A stretch of 64,000 bases of DNA from Petrosia ficiformis (Eukaryota > Porifera > Demospongiae > Haplosclerida > Petrosiidae): positions 3,948,444-4,012,443 of the forward strand of contig OX345639.1 of NCBI GenBank assembly GCA_947044365.1, written 5' to 3'. Under the pieces are notes generated by a model that was given only the letters and a program-made list of their open reading frames with translations, searched no databases and had not been told where the DNA came from. Shown here one piece after another: positions 1 to 10,258 of the stretch (position 1 is the stretch's first letter; each line of letters starts with the position of its first letter). The translations under genes were made by a program, and so were the position numbers.

Positions 1-22
1 TATATATCTATTGTATTTACAG

Positions 23-2269
23 GTCCATTATCAGATGATTTTTATGATGCAGCTGGTATTGATGTGTTAGTTCCCTCATATCCCAGTATGATAGATCAAG
101 ATAATTATCTATATGATTCAGATGATTCATTTGCTTCTGCTCCCGAATCATTTCTCAGATTGGTAGGATTCGTGTTAACAAATCTGTTCATATGATTGTT
201 TATAATCATTTCTTTATTTACAATTTCGTTTGTTTATTAACAGATTTGTTAGTTTGTTTTTGTTTATTTGTCTGTTTACAAACTTATTTATATACTGGTT
301 TGTTTATTTATTGACTTGTTTGTTTTTTGTTTACAGGAAGTGAGTTCCTCTAGACATCAGTTATATATTTCAGCATTATCATTAGTTGATGAAGGAAAAA
401 TACAATGCAGGACAATGAGGTCTCTCTCTCCCTCCTCCTCTCTCTCTCTCTCTCTCTCTCAAATCTATTATCTATGTACATGTATATGTGTCATTATGTA
501 CCTATATTCTCTTTTCAACAGAACTAAAGTATTATGTTGTATTGATGATAAAGATTTTCTTGCAAAGTTATGTTGTGTTAGACAAGCATTTTCAGAACTT
601 TTACTTTCAGAAGAAAATCGTCGCTTTACTACTGAAGCTGGAAGAGATATGATAGTTACTTTACTAAACAGCTCTAATCATGTATGTGTGTGTTTACATA
701 CGTACATACATACTAGTGTTGTTGTAGTATGACAAAAATGACTGTTATAGTTATAGTATGCCTGGTTTCTCAATTAGTTATAGTTAATTAACTAAAATTA
801 TATTAGCCTTACTAAAAAGGTTTTAGTTATTACAATACACTTGTAATTTAGCTATTGTTTAGTTACTTGGTCATATTGCCTTACTAAAATGGGTTTTAGT
901 TATAGTTATAGTTAACTAAAACAACACTAATACATACTCACATATGTATGTACATACATACATAAGTTATGTACCTACGTACGTACGTACATACATACAT
1001 ACATACATGCATATACACACACACATACATACATACATATTCACAACTATCACTTTTCCCACTTATCTCACACTCTTTGTCTCACAGGATAGTCAGGCAT
1101 TTATTGATAGATATAATGATATAATTCAATTTACACAAGATCCTCAAAACTGGGAGAAAGTAGAACATGAATTAATTGATAGAGGAGTAAGTATATAGAT
1201 GGATAAACAGACAGGTCAATGGTTATTAATTTATTAGGTTGTATATATGAATGTATATGATATTGTACTGGACTTTATGTTAATGGATGCATTCGATGAC
1301 TTGAGTGATCCACCATCTGCTCTACAATCTGTTATACACAATGGATGGATATCATCGGGAATTAAACAAAGTGTGAGTGTCTGTCTGTCTGTCTAACTGT
1401 ACTAGGGTACTGGATTATGATACTACAGTTATTTCACAGCAAAGTATGTTTCTAAAGGTCCTTGACCGAAACGTGTTTAAAATGAAATTAGTTTAGTATC
1501 ATAATCCAGTACCCTAGTACAATTATATAGTGTTCCCTACTGTGATTGTGGATGATGATTGTTGTTGTTTGGACGACCACTCTTACTACTGTCTGTCTGT
1601 CTGTTTGTCTGTCTATCTGTCTATCTGTCTGTACTCCACCTCTTTACTCTCTTCCTTCTCTTCCGTCTCCTCCTCTTCAGATGTTAAATACTGCTATATG
1701 GTCAGTATTGAAAACAAAGAAGAGTTTATTGAGGGTCAGTCTTAATTACATTCTTGTCATGTGATTCGAGTCCATTTATTATTATCTTTAGAATAAAAAT
1801 GGTTTCATGTCGAGATTTTACCTAATGAGTGAAACTGTTTCTCCGGTATTTGCCTGGGGGTTTCTAGGTACTGATACAGAACTAAATGATCGATGTATGA
1901 GATTTAAGGTGATGAATTTATGTATGAATGAGAGATTGATGGGTAGATAGTTGAATGAAGAGATGGATAATGGATAGATGGATAGTTGAGTGAAGAAATG
2001 GGTAATGGATAGATGGATAGATACATGTAGTTGAGTGGAGAGACGAATGGATAGATGGAGAGATGAATGGATAGATGGATAAATAATTAATGTGTATTAT
2101 CCAATTGTCATTTTAATGAGACTATTTTTTCTTGATACAGAATGCTATGATGTCATTTCTTCGTTCTGTGTTTTCCTTGGACACTGTTCGATACGCCACT
2201 GTTCATACTTTATCTACCGATATCATGACTCAAGCTCGAAGAATGTTCAATTCTCTATCTGATCTTTGA
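23..2269 (+). CDS. MIGA: Mitoguardin (MIGA/FAM73), 3' part of gene
   Basis: Mitoguardins are outer-mitochondrial-membrane proteins that promote mitochondrial fusion and bridge mitochondria to ER and lipid droplets. The window opens in an intron; coding starts after the acceptor at 22. Exons at about 23-162, 337-419, 522-683, 1088-1188, 1240-1372, 1681-1734, 1793-1908 and 2142-2269 join into a C-terminal half. Recognisable family blocks are CRTMRTKVL, DFLAKLCCVRQAF, the VYDIVLDFMLMDAFDDL core, WSVLKTKKSLL and the SRFYLMSETVSPVFAWGFLG block, followed by the VRY...L...I.TQARR end. The N-terminal membrane segments lie outside the window. The first exon holds an acidic stretch followed by SFASAPE, matching the phospho-FFAT motif by which MIGA2 binds VAP proteins. 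FKBP15 follows on the same strand about 180 bp downstream. Identification is firm by family sequence; exon borders are read from GT-AG signals and may be off by a few bases. Confidence 0.9.
714..929. mobile_element. MITE copy 1, TIR TAGTGTTGTTTTAGT family
   Basis: An element of about 216 bp in a mitoguardin intron. It starts TAGTGTTGTTGTAGTATGAC and ends with the reverse complement of TAGTGTTGTTTTAGTTAACT. The interior is rich in TAGTTATAGTTA motifs. A second, shorter copy with the same ends sits in an FKBP15 intron at 6606-6711. No transposase is present, so it is non-autonomous. Confidence 0.7.
940..1045. repeat. TACA/TATG and CA microsatellite
   Basis: Runs of TACA/CATA and CACA repeats in the intron just before the mitoguardin exon at 1088. 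This repeat class recurs in many introns of the window. Confidence 0.8.
1399..1520. mobile_element. Short MITE with perfect 27-bp inverted ends
   Basis: 122-bp element in a mitoguardin intron. Bases 1399-1425 (starting GTACTAGGGTACTGGATTAT) are the exact reverse complement of 1494-1520. The roughly 68-bp interior has no coding potential. The perfect ends suggest recent insertion or ongoing homogenisation. Confidence 0.8.
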
Positions 2270-2452
2270 AGCTTAATCTCCTTCAACTCGAGCAACATAC
2301 ATTATATCATATTATTTTATACATTCATGAATATATAATCTGATATTTTTATTAACGAGCCCCACCCACTAATTGTCACGTGAATACGAATTTCAGCTGA
2401 AGCAACAGTTCGGCATCAGTTTAGCAGGAATATCATAATCTGTATCAATGAG
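2270..2452 (+). promoter_or_regulatory. Intergenic region with FKBP15 promoter and CACGTG box
   Basis: 183 bp between the mitoguardin stop and the FKBP15 start. It must hold the mitoguardin 3' end and the FKBP15 promoter. A CACGTG E-box lies at 2377-2382, about 70 bp before the ATG, next to a CGAGCCCCACCC string that recurs in the ERICH6-FPGS promoter at about 12276. An out-of-frame ATG at 2448 overlaps the region of the chosen start. Confidence 0.45.
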
Positions 2453-5400
2453 ATGTCTCGATACACATTGACTGATCAAGATGAAGATAACTTCTTATCG
2501 CATGGAAGGTAATTTGATTGTACATTCAGATCATTAATGAAAAGGGGGCGTGGTGACATGTTTATTTTTGTACATTTCCAGTGGATCTGGTTTAGCATCA
2601 ATCTTTGGACCAGGTGGGGGGATGAATGATAGTGGAAAAAATCCTACTTTGACATACACTGCACCTAAACAGCCCAAAAAATCCACAAAAAGTAATTCCA
2701 TATATTGAACGATGTACTCTTCTTGTGTACGTAGTATATAATGAAATCTTAATACTGTAGATCCTGATGCCCATCAAGTACTGGCAACTGCAGTTGTGGA
2801 CTGTCAGAAGCAGTGAGTTAATTTATCTGTCTTTTATAACTATTAATATTTTTCTTTCTTTTGATAGCGTTAGTGGAAAATATGTTCCTCAAGGTAAACT
2901 AGGCTGCGCACTACTAGGACTCCATTCAACAAGAGATGTAAGTTGAATATATCCAAACATTATTCATCTGTACATTGACCCATTTATCTATTAGTCCATC
3001 CATTGTACATTGTATTTATCCATTAATCCATCCATTCATCTGTTGACCTATTCTCAATAGTTTATCCATCGTACATTTTATTCATCCATTTGTCCATCCA
3101 TCCATTCATCATTCATTCATCCAGTACAAGATATTACTATATGTATCTAATAATAAACACGTCACAACAGCTCGTGTTGACTCCACTTTCAAATTTACTG
3201 TGAGTTGTACATGTCCTTAATAGAAAATAATCTATTTCAAACCTGTTCAGGTACAAGCTAATAATTATGTTAGTTTCTATGACGACCAGCGCCAGGCTTG
3301 GTCATTATATTTTGCTAATCCAGATGAACTTGTCAAACTAGCTAAGGAAGTATGTTAATATTATATACTTGTCGTAATGTTATATTAATTATTATTATAG
3401 ATGACAGTCTGTAAAGCTAATACTGTCGGACCAGCTCTCTCTCAACTTATTCAACAAGATCTATTACTTGGAGAAGGACAGGTTAGAGTCTAAGTAACTA
3501 TGATATATATAATTATTACCTCATCTTTCAGACTATTGAAAAAGGAGATTCAGTTGAAGTGAAATATACTGGAGCTTTATTAGAAAATGGAACAATTGGC
3601 AAGGTGTGTACTTCTGCATGATCACATGACATGTCATGTGACACTCATTGTTTAGGTGTTTGATTCCAATACGAGCTCTGACAAGTCTTTTAGATTTAAA
3701 GTTGGACGTGGTAAAGTAATAAAGGTATTATAAAGTGATTGTGGTTTCTAATAATTAATTGATGACCACACCTTCAGGGTTGGGACGAGGGGACTGTTGG
3801 TATGAGTAGAGGAGGGAAGAGAGTTTTAATAATACCTTCTTCGTTGGGATATGGGACCCAAGGTGCTCCGGGGAAAATTCCTAGTAATGCTACCCTCGTT
3901 TTTGAAGTTGAAGTAAGAAAAATTAAGTTCAGTAAAGAGAGAGAAGTAGAACAGACATCAACGACACTTCCAAAGTATGTTAATGAAATATATATAATAC
4001 ACATTACAGACATAGCCGATACAATGTAATATATTAGGTCCTTTTGTTGGTATTTAGGTTACGTTAATGTAAGTATCACCCCTGACACAAACAGATGTTG
4101 ATTTGGAAACTATGAAAAAAGAAAACACATAATATAATAATTGATATACAGTATCCCTATGATTACTTTGTGGTTGTGGTGTGCCTTATAAATCAATATA
4201 CTATTACTAATACCTCCTGAGTCAATGCAATATATTACTATTACCTTAAAATCAGTAGATTACTATTACTATTACTGCCCAAGTCAGTGTTACTGTTGTG
4301 GATTACTATAGCATTGAGGTTTCTTTGAAATTCTTTCATGTTTTAAACTAAATGACCATTGCGAATGCAATGTTTGCGAGTTTCTCAAAAACAGAATCAA
4401 TAAGCCTGCACCTTTCCGGCTGAAAACAATTCCCTCCTTTACTAAATAGTCTCACTACTGGCCCTACTATAAATGAACATATTACATATAGTCAATTACA
4501 ATTACTATTACATTGTACTTCACTATTATAGTAGGTAATGTATTGTTTACCTATACTCTGAACAGAGTTGATACTCCACCTACTGATCGTAAACGTGATG
4601 GTGTGTCTGAAACAGTTAGAGAGAGAACTCAGTCAATTGAAGAGTCGCTACATAGTGTTGAAGGAGAAGGTGATAATGGTGGAGGAGGAAGCAACAGGTC
4701 CGATATTTTATCTCGTATATCTAAAATGGGACAGCCAATGTTACCCATGAGCTCTGGGAGTATGACCATTAATGAACAGACTGAAGTATGTGTATGTATG
4801 TATGTACATATATTTAGTGTATCTTAATTATATCTTTTTAGTCAACTGTTGCAAGTAATGTTCAACCAGTCTCCACTCAACCTATAGTCACTCAACAACC
4901 CATTCAGCCTCAACCACAAGCCCCTCCCATAGCTCAGCCATTGTTTCCTCAACCACAAATGAATAATATGCAACTACCTTTACAAACTGGATTCCAACCA
5001 CAAACCATTCCTCAAATGATGGGCAACCAGATGTCTTTGTATCAACCTCCCACTCAATACCCTTCATCTTATGGTCATCCATTTCAACCGGTTTGTTTCT
5101 CTCTTTCTTCATCCCTTACTCTTGTTCCTTTCTCATGTTAAAAATTATTATTATTCTTTGTGTTTTCATAGCAACAACCTAGTACATACATGGGACAACC
5201 AACGAATTATGGTACCACTATATTCCCACAAACCATGATTCCTCCGCCACTAATCCCTCAACCTGGTCCTCCTCCTCCTCCTCCTTCGCAACCACAGGAG
5301 AGTAGTACCAATACAACACTGTTGAGTGAAACACGACAACAGACAACAGAAGTGAGACTAGAGATACAAAAAATAACATCCAAAATTGATGATATTGCAA

Positions 5401-6730
5401 GCAAAATTGATAAAATGAAGGAAGATGGCGGAGGCATGGCTTTGACAACACGTGGTTCCACACCTACTATGGAGACTTCAGTATTATTGCATAATATACA
5501 ACGTGTTGTTCAGGTTAGTGGGTGTGGTTTGGTAAGTATTTGTGTTAGTTTAATACTATTAGGAAAATGAGCATCTGAAAAGAGATGTGTTTGAAAAGAG
5601 TGCAAGAATTGAGACCCAGAATACTAAAATAGCAGAGCTTCTAGAGAGAAATCAAAGGTGCTATATTCTCTTAAACCTGTTTTTAATACTTGTTTATATC
5701 TAAATGTTTCAGGTTTGTTGAACAGAGCAATTCTATGCTGGAACAACGTAGTGATACATTTAAGAGCACAGCTGCTCAATCACAAGCCAAGGTCTTGCAA
5801 TTAGAACAAGAAAAGGTATGGATATCATTATAATCATAATTGCAGGCTCATTATATATTCATTATAATTATATTTTAATTAATAGGTTCATTTAACGACT
5901 GAGTTAAGTTCTGCTATAGCTCAGTTGAGTTCTCTTACAATGGAAATGAATAACACAAGAAAGAATGAAGCTGATTTGAAACAACAGTTAGCAACAACTG
6001 TAACTGAATTACAAAAAATGTCCCAAAGTTGGGCATCATTGAAACAAAATTTTGAAGGTACATTCAATAGATAGTCTCTTACTTCTACCCATCCTATTTC
6101 TCTACTAGATCTACAGAATCAAAGTGATACAGCGACTTCTGAACTGAAAGAAGAGAAACTAGAAATGAAAAAACTAAAAACAGATCTACAAAGAATACAA
6201 GATGAGCTGAATGAAACCAAATCAGAGAAAGAGTCGGCTGAAAGGGTAATGATATTCATAGCTCTGATCTAATTATAATTATTCATTATAATTAATTGAC
6301 CACACCTCTTTTTATTTAGACATTGTCTAGTATTAAACAGAAGAGTTTAGACAAGAAGCGACAATGGGAAGAAGAAATGGAGGAATTAAAATCTAATCAT
6401 GAGTCTGAATTACGGAGTTTGAAAGATCGTTATCGTAAGGATAAATCATCTGCCAATGCAGCCATTAGTGATCAACTGAGTCAACAAGAACAGGAGCTAG
6501 AAGAACAATGGAAAAATAAAAGTGAAAGAATGGTTCAACAAATGGAGGAGAGATGGAAACGAAAATATCAAGATTTACAGGTATGTGTGTATATTATGTA
6601 TATATTAGTGTTGTTTTAGTATGACAATAATGACTACTTTTACATAGTTATAGTTATAATATGTCTAGTTTATCACTATTTTAGTAGCTATAGATAACTA
6701 AAACAACACAAGTAGACATATATATGTATG

Positions 6731-6790
<60 letters not shown>

Positions 6791-9755
6791 TATATAATTA
6801 TATATATATATATATATATATACATACATACATACATATATATATACATGTATATTATATTATATAATACATGTGTATGTACATTACAATGTAATGTGTA
6901 TGTACTTGTAATAGGAGGAATATCAGAGTATTAAACAGGAACTATCGGACTCAAATAGAAAAGTGGAGGTTCTTAAATCTCAAGACACAGTGTCTCAACT
7001 TCGATCATCTCAGGAAGAGGTGGAGTCTTTGACTGACGAAAGAGATAGGATACAAAAACAGTTAGTATTGTCTCAAGCAGCTGAACGTCGAGCAAGACAG
7101 CAACTAAAGGAAGGTAATGATAAAGAAATGGAAAGAATAATAATGGAAGTTGAGGAGATGAAAAAGGAAGCCCAGGAGAATGAAGAAATGTGGCGTCAGA
7201 GACTACAAGATGCAGAAAAAGTGAGTTCATCTGTCCAATTCTGGTCATGAAGTAATGGGCATTAAATAGAAAGCATTTCCAACAGTATTTTATTCTAGGA
7301 CAAATAATTCCTAATTTTGAGAGAATATTACAATGCTCATGGTTCTAACAGATAATATTTTTGATTTTGTGATTATGTTTGATGTTACTATATGTTGGTT
7401 ATTTGTGATGTATTATTACATCACTATTTCATGTCATAGAAATTGGCTACAGCTCGTAAAGATGGATATAGTGCAGGACAAAAAGCAGCTCTAAAAAACT
7501 CACCTTCAAGTACAGTCACACCTCCTTCATCTAGTTCAATAGCAGATGTCTTACAGACTAAAGTGAAACAAATTATGAATGAATTATTTAGAAGTCTTAC
7601 CGGAAAGTTCCAGAAGGACAAACAGTATTCAACTGAAGATATAAAGAGCTTATTTAGTGCTACAATTAAGGTATGTATCTAGATTCTACAATTAATATTG
7701 TAGGTGAAATGAAGTATATTATACATGTATCTATAGTAACTAAAAAATGATAAGATTTGACAACTTTTAAATTGGGAGAAATGGAGCTTTAAATTTTTCC
7801 ATTCCACTTCATTTTAGTGGGTGTGGCTTTTAGTGATATCAGCAGTAAAGACGTGCTGTTAGCAATAGGAACTCGACTATGCCTGACTGCTGTGTAGTTT
7901 ATTATGAATACAGTAATGAATAAAATATTAGTCTTTCACTTGTAAAGATGAGCATTGCATTTCACTTGTAAATATTTAGTTACTATCCATTGTTCTATGT
8001 TTGCTTTCACCAATCAATAATTGTTTTTATAATAACCAAACATTTTGGTAGTTATACAACTACAACTTATATATATATAATTATTGATTGATGAAAGCAA
8101 ACAGGAAAATGTATATTACACTACCCAATCATTCAGGACTTTTCAATATTTTAGTTACTCTTTCAAATTCTTTGTGCAGGATGTTACTCTGAGAGCTCTT
8201 CAGGAAATTAAAGAAGAAGAGGAAGAGGAGGAAGAGGAGGAAGAAGAAGAGGAAGAGGAAGAGGAGGAGGAGGAAGACAAGGAAGAAGATGCAGAGGATG
8301 AGAAGAAAAAAGAAAACGAAATTATAGTTGATCCATCAGTGAAGTCTTCAGAAATTCCAAAGGAAAAAAAAGAGGACTATGAAGAGGAAGATGAAGAAGA
8401 GAGAGATAAAGATGATAAGCAGGAAGCAGATGATAAAGATGAGGAAGAGGAAAAAAGCAATGAAGATGATAAGGAAGAGTTGCCTCCTCTCTCTTCTGAT
8501 GTAGAGTCAAAGGACACACCCATTATTTCACTGCCAGTGAACACTCCAGTACTAATGGATGAACCACCTCCTTTGCCTGAGGAAGAGGAAGACGAGGAAG
8601 AAGACGATGAGGAAGAAGAAGATGAGGAAGAAGAAGATGAGGAAGAGGAAGACGAGGAAGAAGATGACGAGGAAGAAGATGAGGAAGATGAGGATGAGGA
8701 AGAGGAAGATGAAGACGAGGAAGAAGATGAAGATAAGGAAGATGAAAAAGTAAAGGACTCTGAAAATATAGAAAAGCCAAAAGAACTACCACTACCTCAA
8801 CAATCACCTTCTCCTCCTCCTTCACAGGAACCAAAGGAACTACCAATACCTCAACCATCATCTCCTCCTCCTTCACAGGAACCAAAAGAACTACCAATAC
8901 CTCAACCATCAACTTCTCCTCCTCCACACTCCCAGGTATCACCACGTAGACTTAAGCCTGGTAAGCTTCCATTCTATTGAATCAATGAATATAATTAATA
9001 TTATTTATATCAGCTAAGAAAATTGGAGGTCTCTTTGATGATGATGAAGATGATGATGACATATTCTCTACCCCTAGTAAAAGTGTCACTACTACCCCAT
9101 CTGTACCTACTAGTAGTAAAATGAGTCAATCGGAAAAGGAAAAGTTAAGGTATGTCTTGTTATCTGATGATGTAATTATGATATAATTTTATTTCTATAG
9201 TGCTGTGTTTAATAATAGTACTGATTTCATGTTTGATGATGACAATTTATTTTTGTCTCCTAATGAAGAGAAACCAAAAGAAGAAATAAAAGAAGAGGTA
9301 AAGGGCCATCCATTCTACCATTCATCTGTCCATTTATCTATACCTACATGTATCTATCCATTCATTCTACCATTCATCTGTCCATTTATCTATACCTACA
9401 TGTATCTATCCATTCATTCTACCATTCATCTGTCCATTTATCTATACCTACATGTATCTATCCATTCATTCTACCATTCATCTGTCCATTTATCTATACC
9501 TACATGTATCTATCCATCCATTCTACCATTCATCTGTCCATTTAACTATACCTACATGTATCTATCCATTCATTCTACCATTCGTTTGTCCATTCATCCA
9601 TCTGTCCATTCATCCATACCTATCTATCTATCTATATCCATCTATTCATTCATTTTTCTATTTTCTAGCCTAAATTTGAAGAGAAAAAGAAGCCCATTTC
9701 AAATCCATTGTTCAGTGATGATGAAGATGAAGTTGATTGGTGGGCAAAGCATTAA
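2453..9755 (+). CDS. FKBP15: FKBP15 / WAFL (WASP- and FKBP-like protein)
   Basis: FKBP15 is an endosome- and actin-associated scaffold linked to early endosome transport and the WASH machinery. The ATG at 2453 gives an N terminus ([17 protein letters not shown], then GLASIFG) aligned with the vertebrate one (DEDDTDFLS...LASLFG). It is followed by the YTAPKQPKK motif, a WH1-like domain ([12 protein letters not shown] to [10 protein letters not shown]), an FKBP-type domain (about 3530-3940; [37 protein letters not shown]), a Pro/Gln-rich linker (4850-5300), long coiled coils (5560-7220), and a Glu-rich plus [21 protein letters not shown] region (8180-8960). The C terminus has two acidic hydrophobic motifs, [12 protein letters not shown] and [13 protein letters not shown], like the LFa-type motifs of FKBP15 and WASHC2. 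The FKBP active-site residues were not checked one by one. About 20 exons; the coding region spans 7.3 kb. Confidence 0.92.
6606..6711. mobile_element. MITE copy 2, TIR TAGTGTTGTTTTAGT family
   Basis: 106-bp shorter relative of the element at 714-929, located in an FKBP15 coiled-coil intron. It starts TAGTGTTGTTTTAGTATGAC and ends AACTAAAACAACACA. The shared interior includes TGAC..TAATGACT and TATAGTTATAAT. A TA-dinucleotide and TACA microsatellite follows directly at 6718-6870. Confidence 0.7.
6718..6900. repeat. TA-dinucleotide microsatellite
   Basis: Long (TA)n tracts broken by TGTA, ATTA and TACA units, inside an FKBP15 intron that ends at the acceptor near 6913. Reading frames across it are repeat artefacts. 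Confidence 0.9.
7999..8102. mobile_element. Inverted-repeat element (MITE-like) in FKBP15 intron
   Basis: The left end GTTTGCTTTCACCAATCAAT is nearly the reverse complement of the right end, ending ATTGATGAAAGCAAAC, giving about 24 bp of imperfect terminal inverted repeat around an AT-rich core. It lies in the 500-bp intron before the Glu-rich exon (acceptor near 8180). No transposase is seen. Confidence 0.55.
9307..9600. repeat. 52-bp minisatellite, about five copies
   Basis: Tandem copies of a 52-bp unit (CCATTCATTCTACCATTCAT, then CTGTCCATTTATCTATACCT, then ACATGTATCTAT) fill the last FKBP15 intron, between the donor after KEEIKEE at about 9298 and the acceptor at 9669. The copies are nearly identical. 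The array is read open on the plus strand but is intronic, because the flanking exons rejoin to the family C terminus. Confidence 0.85.
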
Positions 9756-10258
9756 CTTGTCAAATATTGCTAGAGATCTAATTATCCATATGTGTGTTAT
9801 AATGTTTTCTTTCAATAATGCATTATTTGAACGTTTAGGGTAAATTGTAACTTATTACTTTGTGTGTATAATGTTTGTATTAAAATTATCTCGTTTTTTT
9901 CTAATTGTAATTTGATTACATGATAGATTATTTGCTGAAATAAAATTTCAATAATGAATAATGACTATGTATTGAATTGAAATTCAACAGTTGTACTTCT
10001 GTTTTTTCTTGAGACGGGAGGTTGTGGTAGTGTCAACATTCTTGTTCTGAACAACTTAAAAGTCTTTTCCAAACTGCTGAGATGGGAGCTATTAATTAAA
10101 ATGAAAACAATTTAAAAACTATTTTTTAGTAATGGCATACATACTAGAATCGATGTGTCATTTTCTCCAATTGTACTTGAAAATAAGTTATTGATTTGTC
10201 TATTGGTGGTGGGTGTGTCTAGTGGGTGCAGTCATAAAACCAGTAAAAACGACTTACA
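9756..10258. other. Convergent 3' intergenic region FKBP15 / ERICH6-like
   Basis: About 500 bp between two convergent stops. It holds an AATAAA-like signal (AAATAAAA near 9940) consistent with the FKBP15 poly(A) site. On the minus strand an open stretch ends near 9968 behind an AG acceptor at about 10077; it could be an alternative last exon of the ERICH6-like gene, but the frame does not join cleanly, so I do not call it coding. Confidence 0.4.

Noticed and set aside
8523..8945. Minus-strand frame of 140 residues opposite the Glu-rich FKBP15 exon
   Set aside because: It is the complement of GAA/GAG repeats and gives Leu/Pro/His low-complexity text; the plus strand is the supported coding strand.
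9968..10076. Open minus-strand stretch as a last exon of the ERICH6-like gene
   Set aside because: A good acceptor exists, but from the only visible donor the frame enters a stop after six codons; no family match.
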